Shown here one piece after another: positions 25,631 through 32,967 of a stretch of DNA of 64,000 bases. The notes below the pieces were generated by a model. That model was not told the DNA's origin. It searched no databases and was given only the letters and a program-made list of their open reading frames with translations. The stretch covers positions 3,286,001 to 3,350,000 of the forward strand of contig NZ_CP046052.1 in NCBI RefSeq assembly GCF_004802635.2. Reading direction: 5' to 3'. Origin of the DNA: Methylocystis heyeri. GTDB lineage: Bacteria; Pseudomonadota; Alphaproteobacteria; Rhizobiales; Beijerinckiaceae. The translations under genes were made by a program, and so were the position numbers. The first letter of the stretch is position 1. Every line of letters starts with the position of its first letter.

Positions 25631-26620
25631 ATGCCGAACGAGGACATCGCCGCGCTGCATGAGATGCTGGCCCGGGTTATCGATCGCTGGACCCGAGGGG
25701 TCTCGGATTGTTCGACCGCGATCCGCAACCTCGGCTTCTTTCGCCGCGAAGCGCCGGTTCCGCCCGCAGTCTGCCTGATCGAGCCCAGCGTCGTGCTCGT
25801 CTCTCAGGGGAAAAAGCAGATTTTTGTCGGAGGCGAAGCGTTTCCTTACGACACCGAGCGCTTTCTGATCACATCGCTCGATATCCCCGCCAATTCGGAA
25901 ACGATCGCAGCCAGCCGGGAGAGCCCTTGTCTGGGGCTGGCCCTGACGCTTGATCTGCGCATCGTGGCGGAGTTGATCGCGCAAGGCGGCCTGCCGCCGC
26001 CGCAGGATCCGCCGAGCGGCAGAGGGCTGGTGATCGGCACGCTCACCCCCGCCATTTTGGGGCCGATCAAGCGTCTGGTGGATTTGCTCGACGAACCCGC
26101 CGCCATTCCGGTAATTGCGCCGCTCATCCAGAGAGAAATCCATTACCGCCTGCTGATGAGCGATCAGGCGGCGCGTCTATGGCAAATCGCCTCGGTCGGC
26201 AGCCAAAGCCATCGGATCGCGCGGGCCATCGACTGGCTGAAGATGAATTACGCCTCGCCCTTCCGGGTCGAGGATCTGGCCGCCCGCGCCCTGATGAGCC
26301 CGTCGACCTTCCACCACCACTTTCGGCAACTTACGGCCATGAGCCCCTTGCAATACCAGAAGTGGCTGCGGCTCAATGAAGCGCGCCGGTTGATGCTGAA
26401 CGAACGCCGGGACGCCGCGGAGGCGGCGTTCCATGTCGGTTATGAAAGTCCATCGCATTTCAGCCGGGACTACAACCGCCTCTTTGGGGCGTCGCCGAAA
26501 CGGGACATCAAGGCGTTGCGCCGAAACGCCGAAGATCCGGCCCGGTCGGCTCTGGCGCCGAATCCTCATGCCGGTACGGCTGCGCCGGCGCCGGAGATAA
26601 TAGCCGCCGCGCTCCGTTGA
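25631..26620 (+). CDS. AraC-family transcriptional regulator
   Basis: 329 residues with GAGGAGGG before the ATG at 25631. The N-terminal AraC_N-type effector domain (about 20-170) has the family blocks EPSVVLVSQGKKQIFVGG and FLITSLDIPA. The C-terminal pair of helix-turn-helix motifs (about 195-290) includes SPFRVEDLAARALMSPSTFHHHF and HVGYESPSHFSRDYNRLFG. It matches the YqhC group, which activates the neighbouring aldehyde reductase gene in response to aldehydes. Divergent placement with the YqhD-like gene supports the same role here. The Ala/Pro-rich C-terminal tail is unremarkable. Confidence 0.9.
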   Translation: MPNEDIAALHEMLARVIDRWTRGVSDCSTAIRNLGFFRREAPVPPAVCLIEPSVVLVSQGKKQIFVGGEAFPYDTERFLITSLDIPANSETIAASRESPCLGLALTLDLRIVAELIAQGGLPPPQDPPSGRGLVIGTLTPAILGPIKRLVDLLDEPAAIPVIAPLIQREIHYRLLMSDQAARLWQIASVGSQSHRIARAIDWLKMNYASPFRVEDLAARALMSPSTFHHHFRQLTAMSPLQYQKWLRLNEARRLMLNERRDAAEAAFHVGYESPSHFSRDYNRLFGASPKRDIKALRRNAEDPARSALAPNPHAGTAAPAPEIIAAALR

Positions 26621-26708
26621 AAGGCTGGAGGTGAAAATCACGCCGGCGCGACGCAGGGCTTCGACGCCCGGACGAATCCGTCCGGGCGAGAGCGCCCCTA
26701 TGGGATTC

Positions 26709-27926
26709 TCACCCCCGCGCGACTCTCGGCGCCACATTGTGCAATCTGTGGTCGGCGGAATCGAAGAAGCGCCGCAGATTACGCGCCGCCTGACGAATGC
26801 GCTGTTCGTTCTCGACCAGCGCCAGTCTCAGAAAACCTTCGCCATGCTCGCCAAAGCCGACGCCGGGCGCCACCGCCACGTCGGCCTTTTCGATCAGCAG
26901 GCTGGAAAATTCGAGACTGCTCAGTCCGGCGAAGCGCTCCGGCACCGGGGCCCAGGCGAACATCGACGCGGTGGGCGACGGGATGTTCCACCCCGCCTGC
27001 GCAAAGCTCTCGACCATCACGTCGCGGCGCTTCTTGTAGATTGAGCGCATCTCCTTGATGCAGTCGTCGGGGCCGTTGAGGGCTGCAGCCGCGGCCACCT
27101 GTATCGGCGTGAAGGCGCCGTAATCGAGATAGCTCTTCACCCGCGCCAGCGCCGCGCAAAGCCGTTCGTTGCCGACGGCGAAGCCCATGCGCCAGCCCGC
27201 CATGGAATAGGTCTTGGACATGGAGGTGAATTCCACGGTGACGTCGAAGGCGCCGGGAACCTGCAACACCGAGGGCGGCGGGTCGTCGTCGAAATAGACC
27301 TCGGCGTAGGCGAGATCGGACAGCACGAAAATCTCGTGCTTTTTCGCGAAGGCCACCAGATCCTTGTAGAAATCGAGCGACGCCACCGTGGCCGTGGGAT
27401 TTGCGGGATAGCACGCGACCACCGCGATGGGCTTGGGGATCGAATGTTTGACCGCGCGCTCGAGCGCCTCGAAATATTGCGGGGTGGGATCGGCCGGGAC
27501 CGAACGGATCACGCCGCCCGCCATCAGGAATCCGAAAGCGTGGATGGGATAGGAAGGATTGGGCACCAGCACGACGTCGCCGGGGGCCGTGATCGCCTGC
27601 GCCATATTGGCGAAGCCCTCTTTCGAGCCCAGCGTCGCGACGACCTGCGTGTCGGGATCGAGTTCGACGCCGAAGCGGCGCCGGTAGTATCCCGCCTGCG
27701 CGCGCCGCAGGCCGGCGATGCCCTTGGAGGCGGAATATCTGTCGGTGCGCGGCCGTCCCGCGGTCTCGACCAGTTTTTCGATCACATGCTTGGGCGCCGG
27801 CAGGTCCGGATTGCCCATGCCGAGATCGATGATGTCGGCGCCGCCCGCGCGCGCTTTCGCCTTGAGCCGGTTGACCTGCTCGAAGACATAAGGAGGAAGG
27901 CGCTTGATGCGATAGAAATCCGACAT
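26709..27926 (-). CDS. class I aminotransferase, AlaC/DapL-like
   Basis: 405 residues from the ATG at 27926 (MSDFYRIKRLPPYVFEQV, the family's usual start). PLP-dependent transaminase of fold type I. The Schiff-base Lys is Lys238 in TSMSKTYSMAGWRMGF, with YPANPTATVAS and the C-terminal Arg in GFLRLALVEN. Proteins of this type are annotated either as alanine:oxoglutarate transaminase or LL-diaminopimelate aminotransferase; alphaproteobacteria usually make lysine by the succinylase route, so the alanine function is preferred. In many relatives the next gene is homoserine dehydrogenase; here a repeat cluster lies upstream instead. Confidence 0.88.
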   Translation of the reverse strand: MSDFYRIKRLPPYVFEQVNRLKAKARAGGADIIDLGMGNPDLPAPKHVIEKLVETAGRPRTDRYSASKGIAGLRRAQAGYYRRRFGVELDPDTQVVATLGSKEGFANMAQAITAPGDVVLVPNPSYPIHAFGFLMAGGVIRSVPADPTPQYFEALERAVKHSIPKPIAVVACYPANPTATVASLDFYKDLVAFAKKHEIFVLSDLAYAEVYFDDDPPPSVLQVPGAFDVTVEFTSMSKTYSMAGWRMGFAVGNERLCAALARVKSYLDYGAFTPIQVAAAAALNGPDDCIKEMRSIYKKRRDVMVESFAQAGWNIPSPTASMFAWAPVPERFAGLSSLEFSSLLIEKADVAVAPGVGFGEHGEGFLRLALVENEQRIRQAARNLRRFFDSADHRLHNVAPRVARG

Positions 27927-27973
27927 TAACGAAGTCCGCTGAGGGTTGAGAACCAAGTTGGCGTTCCAGAGCG

Positions 27974-28066
27974 CGTTCATGTTTCAGGGAAACATGAACG
28001 CCCTCCAAGCTTTTGTTTCAACGCATTTCCCACGCCGAACCGGCGTCCGCTTTCGGCTGGAAACGC
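27974..28066 (-). repeat. dispersed repeat family C, copy 1
   Basis: Two modules that recur in the same order at 39798-39894 in the opposite orientation. The first (28022-28066, minus) is GCGTTTCCAGCCGAA...TTCGGCG..GGAAA, an imperfect hairpin. The second (27974-28000) is a 12-bp perfect stem, CGTTCATGTTTC, loop AGG, GAAACATGAACG. It lies upstream of the aminotransferase gene. Confidence 0.75.
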
Positions 28067-28069
28067 TCC

Positions 28070-28172
28070 AGTGTGTTTTCGAGCGACGTGGATAAAGCTC
28101 GCGTCAAGAAAACACGATCGAACAGGGAAAGCCGGCGTCTTTCCGGTTCAATCTGAATCGGAACGACTCTAG
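28070..28172 (-). repeat. dispersed repeat family B, copy 2
   Basis: Reverse-orientation diverged copy of 2345-2448: GAGTCGTTCCGATTCA/TGAACCGGAAAGACGCCGG then GTGTTTTCTTGACGCGA and GCTCGAAAACACA on the minus strand. Directly adjacent to family C copy 1, so the 27927-28242 gap (316 bases) is almost wholly repeat DNA. Confidence 0.65.
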
Positions 28173-28242
28173 AGCATTTTTGCCCCGGGAGGAAAACCCG
28201 AAATTCCCCCGGCCGCGGGCGCGCCGTCGTCGTGTTTGCGCG

Positions 28243-28698
28243 CTAGTCGCGATTTTTTTTGGGCGAAGGGCGCGCGGCGGGCGAATCCGGCGTCTTGACG
28301 CGGGCCGCGGCCTTCCGGTTCCGCTCCAAAGCCTTTTCGAGGTCCGCTCCCAGCGCGTCCAGCTCGGCCGCGGATTTCTTGTTTGAGGATTTGTCGGTCG
28401 GAGCCAGCGGCTTGTAGTCGAGCGAGGACGAATCGGGCCGCGCCTTCTCGACGAAATCGGCCGACGGGGCGGGTTCGGCGCGAAGATGAAGGGCGTCCAG
28501 CGCCCTGCCCACCGCTTCGCCGCCGCTCTGCGGCGACTCCTGCGCCAGAGCTTGCCCGCCAAACCACAGAAAAGCCCAGGCGAGGCCCAATTTTGCTGCA
28601 GTGCAAAATAACCTGGACGCGCCCGCGCCGCTTATGTCACATTGCGTTAGCGTGCGTAGGGCACTAAATGCTGGGTCGGAACCGGAGCGCATTCGCAT
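28243..28698 (-). CDS. hypothetical protein upstream of phaC, probably exported
   Basis: The conserved part is the C-terminal 100 residues: EAVGRALDALHLRAEPAPSADFVEKARPDSSSLDYKPLAP, then KSAAELDALGADLEKALERNR and a Lys/Arg/Pro tail. A 'DFVxxxRPxxxxLDYxP' block followed by 'KxxAEL' is shared by Rhizobiales proteins of unknown function. A signal-peptide-like stretch (TAAKLGLAWAFLWFGGQALAQE) precedes it, but there is no ATG just before it; the ATGs at 28698, 28692 and 28743 lack ribosome sites, so the start is uncertain. It is divergent from phaC. Confidence 0.55.
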   Translation of the reverse strand: MRMRSGSDPAFSALRTLTQCDISGAGASRLFCTAAKLGLAWAFLWFGGQALAQESPQSGGEAVGRALDALHLRAEPAPSADFVEKARPDSSSLDYKPLAPTDKSSNKKSAAELDALGADLEKALERNRKAAARVKTPDSPAARPSPKKNRD

Positions 28699-28814
28699 CC
28701 GCACAATTGATTGATCAGTGACGGCGTGCGTCGCTAGGGGCATAGTGTTGAGATAACAGAATCCGGACCGCTTGGCCACCGGCCGCGTGTCAGGATCGAT
28801 GGACAGGAATGAGC

Positions 28815-31010
28815 ATGGCCGCCGATCACGAACCAGGCAGGGAGCCTGGACCGGTCAATAAGCCGGCGAAAAGCGTCGCGCAAACTGTTTCCTGGAGCAA
28901 CAAAATCAAAAAGACAGCCGTTAAGGAAGAGAGCGCCAAAGCTCCGGCCGCGGCGAGGCTGCGTTCTCGCACGGCGCTCAAGGAATCCGTCTCCGCCGTC
29001 GCGCCTTTCGCCCCGCCGATCGAATTGCCGCCCGAAGCCCCGGAGGCGACGACGCCCGAACCCGCGCCCCGGGTTCGCCGCGCCCCGGCGAAAAAGGCCA
29101 AAACGCCCAGAGCCAAGGCGGCTCCGGCGCAAGCCGCCGAGCCTCCTCGCACCCCGGACGCCGGGCCTCCCCAAGCGATCGGCGCCGCGCCGAACCCCGA
29201 CGCCGATCGCGAGCCCCGCGAGAACCACGCCCCTCACGCCCCGACGGGAGAATTCGACGCCGCAGCGGAAAACCTCGCCAAGCTCGTCGATCAGGGACGC
29301 CGCGTTCTGGCCGCGGCGATGAGCGCGCCCGACCTCAACGAAACCCGCAGCGAACTGGCGCTGGAAATCGCGGACGCCACAAGGACGCTCGGCTCAGTTG
29401 CGGAATACTGGATGCTGCAGCCGGAGCGCACCGCCAAGGCGCAGGCGGCCTTGCTGAGCGGGCTCAACGACATCTGGAGCCAGACGCTGCGGCGCTTCGC
29501 CGGGGAGGACAGGCCTCCGGTGGTGCCGCCCGATCCCTCCGACAAGCGCTTCGCCTCGGCGGACTGGACCAATAATCCGTTCTTCGATTGCCTGCGCCAG
29601 TCTTATTTGCTCACCACGCAATGGGCGAACGACATGGTGGAGCATAGCGAGGGCCTCGATTCCCAGACCCGCTCCAAAGCGGCCTTCTATACGAGGCTGA
29701 TCTCCAGCGCCTTGTCGCCGTCCAATTTCGTCGCCACCAATCCCGAGCTGCTGCGGGCCACCCTGGCCGCGCGCGGCGGAAATCTGGTCCGCGGAATGGA
29801 AATGCTCGCCGAAGATCTTTCGGCCGGCGGCGGCACGCTGAAAATCCGCCAGACCGACCAGAGCAAGTTCCGCCTCGGCGTCGAAATGGCGACGACGCCC
29901 GGCAAGGTGATTTTCCGCAACGAGGTCATGGAGCTCATTCAATATGCTCCGACCACTCCCGAGGTCTACGCCCGGCCGCTGCTGATCGTGCCGCCCTGGA
30001 TCAATAAATATTATGTGATGGACCTCAATCGCGAGAAAAGCTTCGTGCGCTGGGCGGCGGCGCAGGGGCTGACGGTCTTCATCATCTCCTGGGTCAATCC
30101 GGACGTGAGCAAAGCCGACCTCGGCTTCGAAGACTACATGCATATGGGGATACTGACCGCGCTCGACGCCATCGAGCAGGCGACGGGGGAAAAACGCATC
30201 GCGGCCGCAGGCTATTGCGTCGGCGGCACGCTGCTCGCCTCGACACTCGCCTATATGGCGGCCAAGCGCGACAAGCGCATCGACAGCGCGACCTTCTTCG
30301 CCACCCAGGTCGACTTCTCCGAAGCCGGCGACATGCAGATTTTCGTCGACGAGGCGAAGCTTGCCGCCCTGGAGGAGACGATGGCCAAGACCGGCTATCT
30401 CGAAGGCGTCAAGATGGCCAACACTTTCAACATGTTGCGGCCGAACGAGCTGGTCTGGAACTATGTCGTCAACAATTATCTGAAAGGGGAATCCCCCTCC
30501 GCTTTCGACCTTCTGGCCTGGAACGCGGACAGCACGCGCATACCGCGCGCCAACCATTCCTTCTACCTGCGCAACTGCTATCTCGAAAACAACCTCACCC
30601 GCGGGGAGATGGTCATCGACGGGGTCAAGCTGAACCTCAAGAAAGTGACCGTTCCGATCTATGAGATCGCCGCCAGGGAGGACCATATCGCGCCGGCCCG
30701 GTCGGTCTTCATCGGTGCGCAATATTTTGGCGGCCCGGTGAAATTCGTGCTCGGCGGCGCGGGTCACATCGCGGGGATCATCAATCCGCCCGACAAGCGC
30801 AAATATCAATATTGGATAGGCGGCCCGCCCGTCGGCGCCTATGAGGACTGGCTGAAGAAGGCCCATGAGACCAAGGGCTCATGGTGGCCGGACTGGCTGG
30901 AATGGATGAAATCACAGGCGCCCAAGAAGGTTCCCGCCCGCGAGCCCGGCTCGGGAAAGCTCGCGCCGGTCTGCGATGCGCCCGGAGAATATGTGCAGGT
31001 GAAAGCCTGA
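28815..31010 (+). CDS. phaC: class I poly(3-hydroxyalkanoate) synthase PhaC with long N-terminal extension
   Basis: 731 residues from the ATG at 28815, which has AGGA at correct spacing; an ATG six bases earlier is too close. Polymerises (R)-3-hydroxyacyl-CoA into storage granules. The lipase-like box is GYCVGG with nucleophile Cys468; the other catalytic residues are Asp623 (REDHIAP) and His651 (GAGHIAG). The PhaC N-terminal domain begins near residue 170. The first 140 residues are a disordered Ala/Pro/Lys-rich segment (APAKKAKTPRAKAAPAQAAEPP), making the protein about 130 longer than usual class I enzymes. No phaA, phaB or phasin adjoins; a PhaJ-like gene lies at 57638. Confidence 0.95.
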   Translation: MAADHEPGREPGPVNKPAKSVAQTVSWSNKIKKTAVKEESAKAPAAARLRSRTALKESVSAVAPFAPPIELPPEAPEATTPEPAPRVRRAPAKKAKTPRAKAAPAQAAEPPRTPDAGPPQAIGAAPNPDADREPRENHAPHAPTGEFDAAAENLAKLVDQGRRVLAAAMSAPDLNETRSELALEIADATRTLGSVAEYWMLQPERTAKAQAALLSGLNDIWSQTLRRFAGEDRPPVVPPDPSDKRFASADWTNNPFFDCLRQSYLLTTQWANDMVEHSEGLDSQTRSKAAFYTRLISSALSPSNFVATNPELLRATLAARGGNLVRGMEMLAEDLSAGGGTLKIRQTDQSKFRLGVEMATTPGKVIFRNEVMELIQYAPTTPEVYARPLLIVPPWINKYYVMDLNREKSFVRWAAAQGLTVFIISWVNPDVSKADLGFEDYMHMGILTALDAIEQATGEKRIAAAGYCVGGTLLASTLAYMAAKRDKRIDSATFFATQVDFSEAGDMQIFVDEAKLAALEETMAKTGYLEGVKMANTFNMLRPNELVWNYVVNNYLKGESPSAFDLLAWNADSTRIPRANHSFYLRNCYLENNLTRGEMVIDGVKLNLKKVTVPIYEIAAREDHIAPARSVFIGAQYFGGPVKFVLGGAGHIAGIINPPDKRKYQYWIGGPPVGAYEDWLKKAHETKGSWWPDWLEWMKSQAPKKVPAREPGSGKLAPVCDAPGEYVQVKA

Positions 31011-31029
31011 AAAAATCGGTTCGCGTCGA

Positions 31030-31062
31030 GCGATCCAGAGCGCCTGAAACGCTCTGGATCGC
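31030..31062. terminator. bidirectional hairpin between phaC and the convergent membrane gene
   Basis: Perfect 13-bp stem, GCGATCCAGAGCG (31030-31042) and CGCTCTGGATCGC (31050-31062), with a 7-base loop. It sits 20 bases after the phaC stop and 18 bases before the convergent gene's stop. No T-run follows, so a factor-assisted or repeat-derived terminator is likely. Confidence 0.6.
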
Positions 31063-31079
31063 GATGTTGCGCGAAGCCG

Positions 31080-31895
31080 TCACTCCGCAGGAGGCGCCTC
31101 GGCGGCGCTTTTTGCGACTTCGGCGGCGCCCGAAGAAGAAGCGCCCTTTCTTTGAGCCCAACGCCCGGCGACATAGGCCCACCACGGCTCGCCCACATGC
31201 AGATGGCGGCGCAGCGGCGTCTTGATGATCGCCAGCACGAGGCCGATGCTGAAAAGACACCAGACCGCAGGCCATTCGTTGATGTTGTTGGTGGTCAGCG
31301 CGGCCACGAACGGCCCCGCCACATAGGAAAACAACGTGAAGCGCCAGCTGCCGATCAGCGCGGGCAGCACGAAGGCCGTCAGCGGATAGGAAAGGAAGCC
31401 GCGGCCGAGCCAGGCGTTGTCCGCCATGCTGTTGCCGATGCCGTTGGTGGGCACGAGCCAGGCGAGATGCCATTCGCCGTGAACGGTGCAGAGATATTCC
31501 CCGCACAGCGGACGCCCGATCTGGCAATGGCCCGCCCAGGAGAAGGGATAGAGCTGGACCAGCATCGCGATCGAGCCGACGAAACAGGCGGCGTAAGCCC
31601 ATGGCGCCGCCTTGCGCGCGGCTTCCTTGGGCATGAAATACAGCGCCACGGAATTAATGAAGAAAGGCTGGAAGGCGATATGGAGATAACCGAACAGGGT
31701 CATCATCTGGTTTAGCGGCGAGTCGCATTGATCGAGAACCCGATAGCTTACCGCCTGCAACGCTTCCATGCTGGCGAAGTAGAGCAGGCACACCCAGAGA
31801 GCCAAAGGCTCCGGATCGCGCTTCAACGCCGAATAAGCGGCCCCCGCGATGCCTGTCGCCGCGAGTACAGTCGATGCTTCCCCACTCCAGCACAT
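31080..31895 (-). CDS. multi-pass membrane protein of the MCWSGEAS family
   Basis: 271 residues from the ATG at 31895, giving the family's conserved start MCWSGEASTVLAATGI. About seven hydrophobic helices. Conserved polar residues within or near membranes include FASMEALQAVSY, DQCDSPLNQ and LGYLHIAFQPFF, and two cysteines in a loop (GRPLCGEYLC). This matches the DUF5765/DUF6629-like membrane family of unknown function; I am not sure which number applies. The C-terminus is an Ala-rich cytoplasmic tail. Convergent with phaC. Confidence 0.65.
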   Translation of the reverse strand: MCWSGEASTVLAATGIAGAAYSALKRDPEPLALWVCLLYFASMEALQAVSYRVLDQCDSPLNQMMTLFGYLHIAFQPFFINSVALYFMPKEAARKAAPWAYAACFVGSIAMLVQLYPFSWAGHCQIGRPLCGEYLCTVHGEWHLAWLVPTNGIGNSMADNAWLGRGFLSYPLTAFVLPALIGSWRFTLFSYVAGPFVAALTTNNINEWPAVWCLFSIGLVLAIIKTPLRRHLHVGEPWWAYVAGRWAQRKGASSSGAAEVAKSAAEAPPAE

Positions 31896-32070
31896 GATTT
31901 TTTTATCCGTTAGCCGCTCTTGGCTGACCCGATACACGATTGCGCGGCAGCGTCAATCGAGATCGAGGCTCGCGCGCGGGAATTGTCGCAAATTATCAAC
32001 CTTAACCGCCCATTAACCGCGGAAACCGAGGATCGTCGCAAACGCGCAGGCGTCCGAGGGAGAGAATTCG

Positions 32071-32637
32071 ATGGCCGACAACGACCTTTCGCTACCGCCC
32101 CGTAGCGGCGGCAAGGTTTATGGAGAGATGCGGTCGCGCATCGAGGAAGCCGCCGATGAATCCCACAGCGGCTCCGGCCTGCGCAGGCAGTTCTGGATCG
32201 CGCTGGCGGCCTCGATCGTCGCTGGCTGCGGGGTGGGGCTCTCGTTCGGCGAGCGCACGGGCGTGAGGCCGGCGATCGAGGCGGGAACGCGACCGGACGC
32301 CGCCAGATCCGTCCGCGCCGGCGGCGGCGAAGACGCCGCGAGCCTCACCGAAGAGCTGCGAGCCCTCCGCGCCCAGATCGAACAAATGCGCCATCTCGTC
32401 GAAAACCAGAGAGCGACGGAAAGGCTCAAAGCGCTGGAGGCCTCGCAGAACGCCGGCCAGGAGGCGACCCAGACGCTCGAGAAGGCCGCAGCGGCCTTGA
32501 CCTCCCGCGTCGACGACATCGACCGCCGCCTCACCCGGCTGGTGCGGGCGGGAGTCGATTTCACCCCCGTCGGCGCCACCGGGAGAAACGAGCCTCTTCC
32601 CCAGCCGGGAAAGACGGGAATGAAAAAAGCGCGCTGA
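32071..32637 (+). CDS. single-pass membrane protein with coiled coil
   Basis: 188 residues. A short cytoplasmic N-terminus precedes one transmembrane helix at about 42-60 (FWIALAASIVAGCGVGLSF). A long charged helix follows (about 88-155, EELRALRAQIEQMRHLVENQRATERLKALEAS and DDIDRRLTRLVRAG), predicted as coiled coil. The C-terminal tail is Gly/Pro-rich and basic. Similar proteins occur in Rhizobiales with no defined role. No operon partner; the next gene on the strand is 330 bases away. Confidence 0.6.
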   Translation: MADNDLSLPPRSGGKVYGEMRSRIEEAADESHSGSGLRRQFWIALAASIVAGCGVGLSFGERTGVRPAIEAGTRPDAARSVRAGGGEDAASLTEELRALRAQIEQMRHLVENQRATERLKALEASQNAGQEATQTLEKAAAALTSRVDDIDRRLTRLVRAGVDFTPVGATGRNEPLPQPGKTGMKKAR

Positions 32638-32967
32638 GCCGCTCCACCACGCGTTCGACTCGAGCGCATTTCCTCAGGAATCGAGAGACTTTCGCGACCA
32701 GAACGCGCTTCAGCTATTTCATTATCGGGTCGCGCCGGCCCCCAGCCGAGGGCCGGTTCGGGATATTGACATCCGTCTGTCACATCTATTGGCCATGTGC
32801 TGACGCAATGGTAGAGAGCCAGCCTGGACGACCCGGCCTGCGGCCGGGAAAGTCTCCGCGCATTCAAAACCTGAACGACGCCGACGGCGCGACGCATCTC
32901 CAAAGGGGAAGGCGTCGCGGCGCCCGGCTGCGCCCGCCCGAAACAGCCTAGCCAGCGAAAAGATCGC
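32638..32967 (+). other. 330-base upstream region of the ABC transporter genes
   Basis: No convincing gene; a 61-codon frame at 32766-32951 has no ribosome site. A TTGACA (-35-like) lies at 32766-32771. Just after it an imperfect inverted repeat, GTCACAT (32779-32785) and ATGTGCTGAC (32795-32804), could be an operator. The first 75 bases contain palindromic CGCGTTC...GAACGCG arms that look repeat-derived or like a terminator for the preceding gene. Confidence 0.4.

Noticed and set aside
32766-32951. 61-codon plus-strand frame upstream of the ABC permease
   Set aside because: No ribosome site and no family-like sequence; treated as upstream untranslated DNA.
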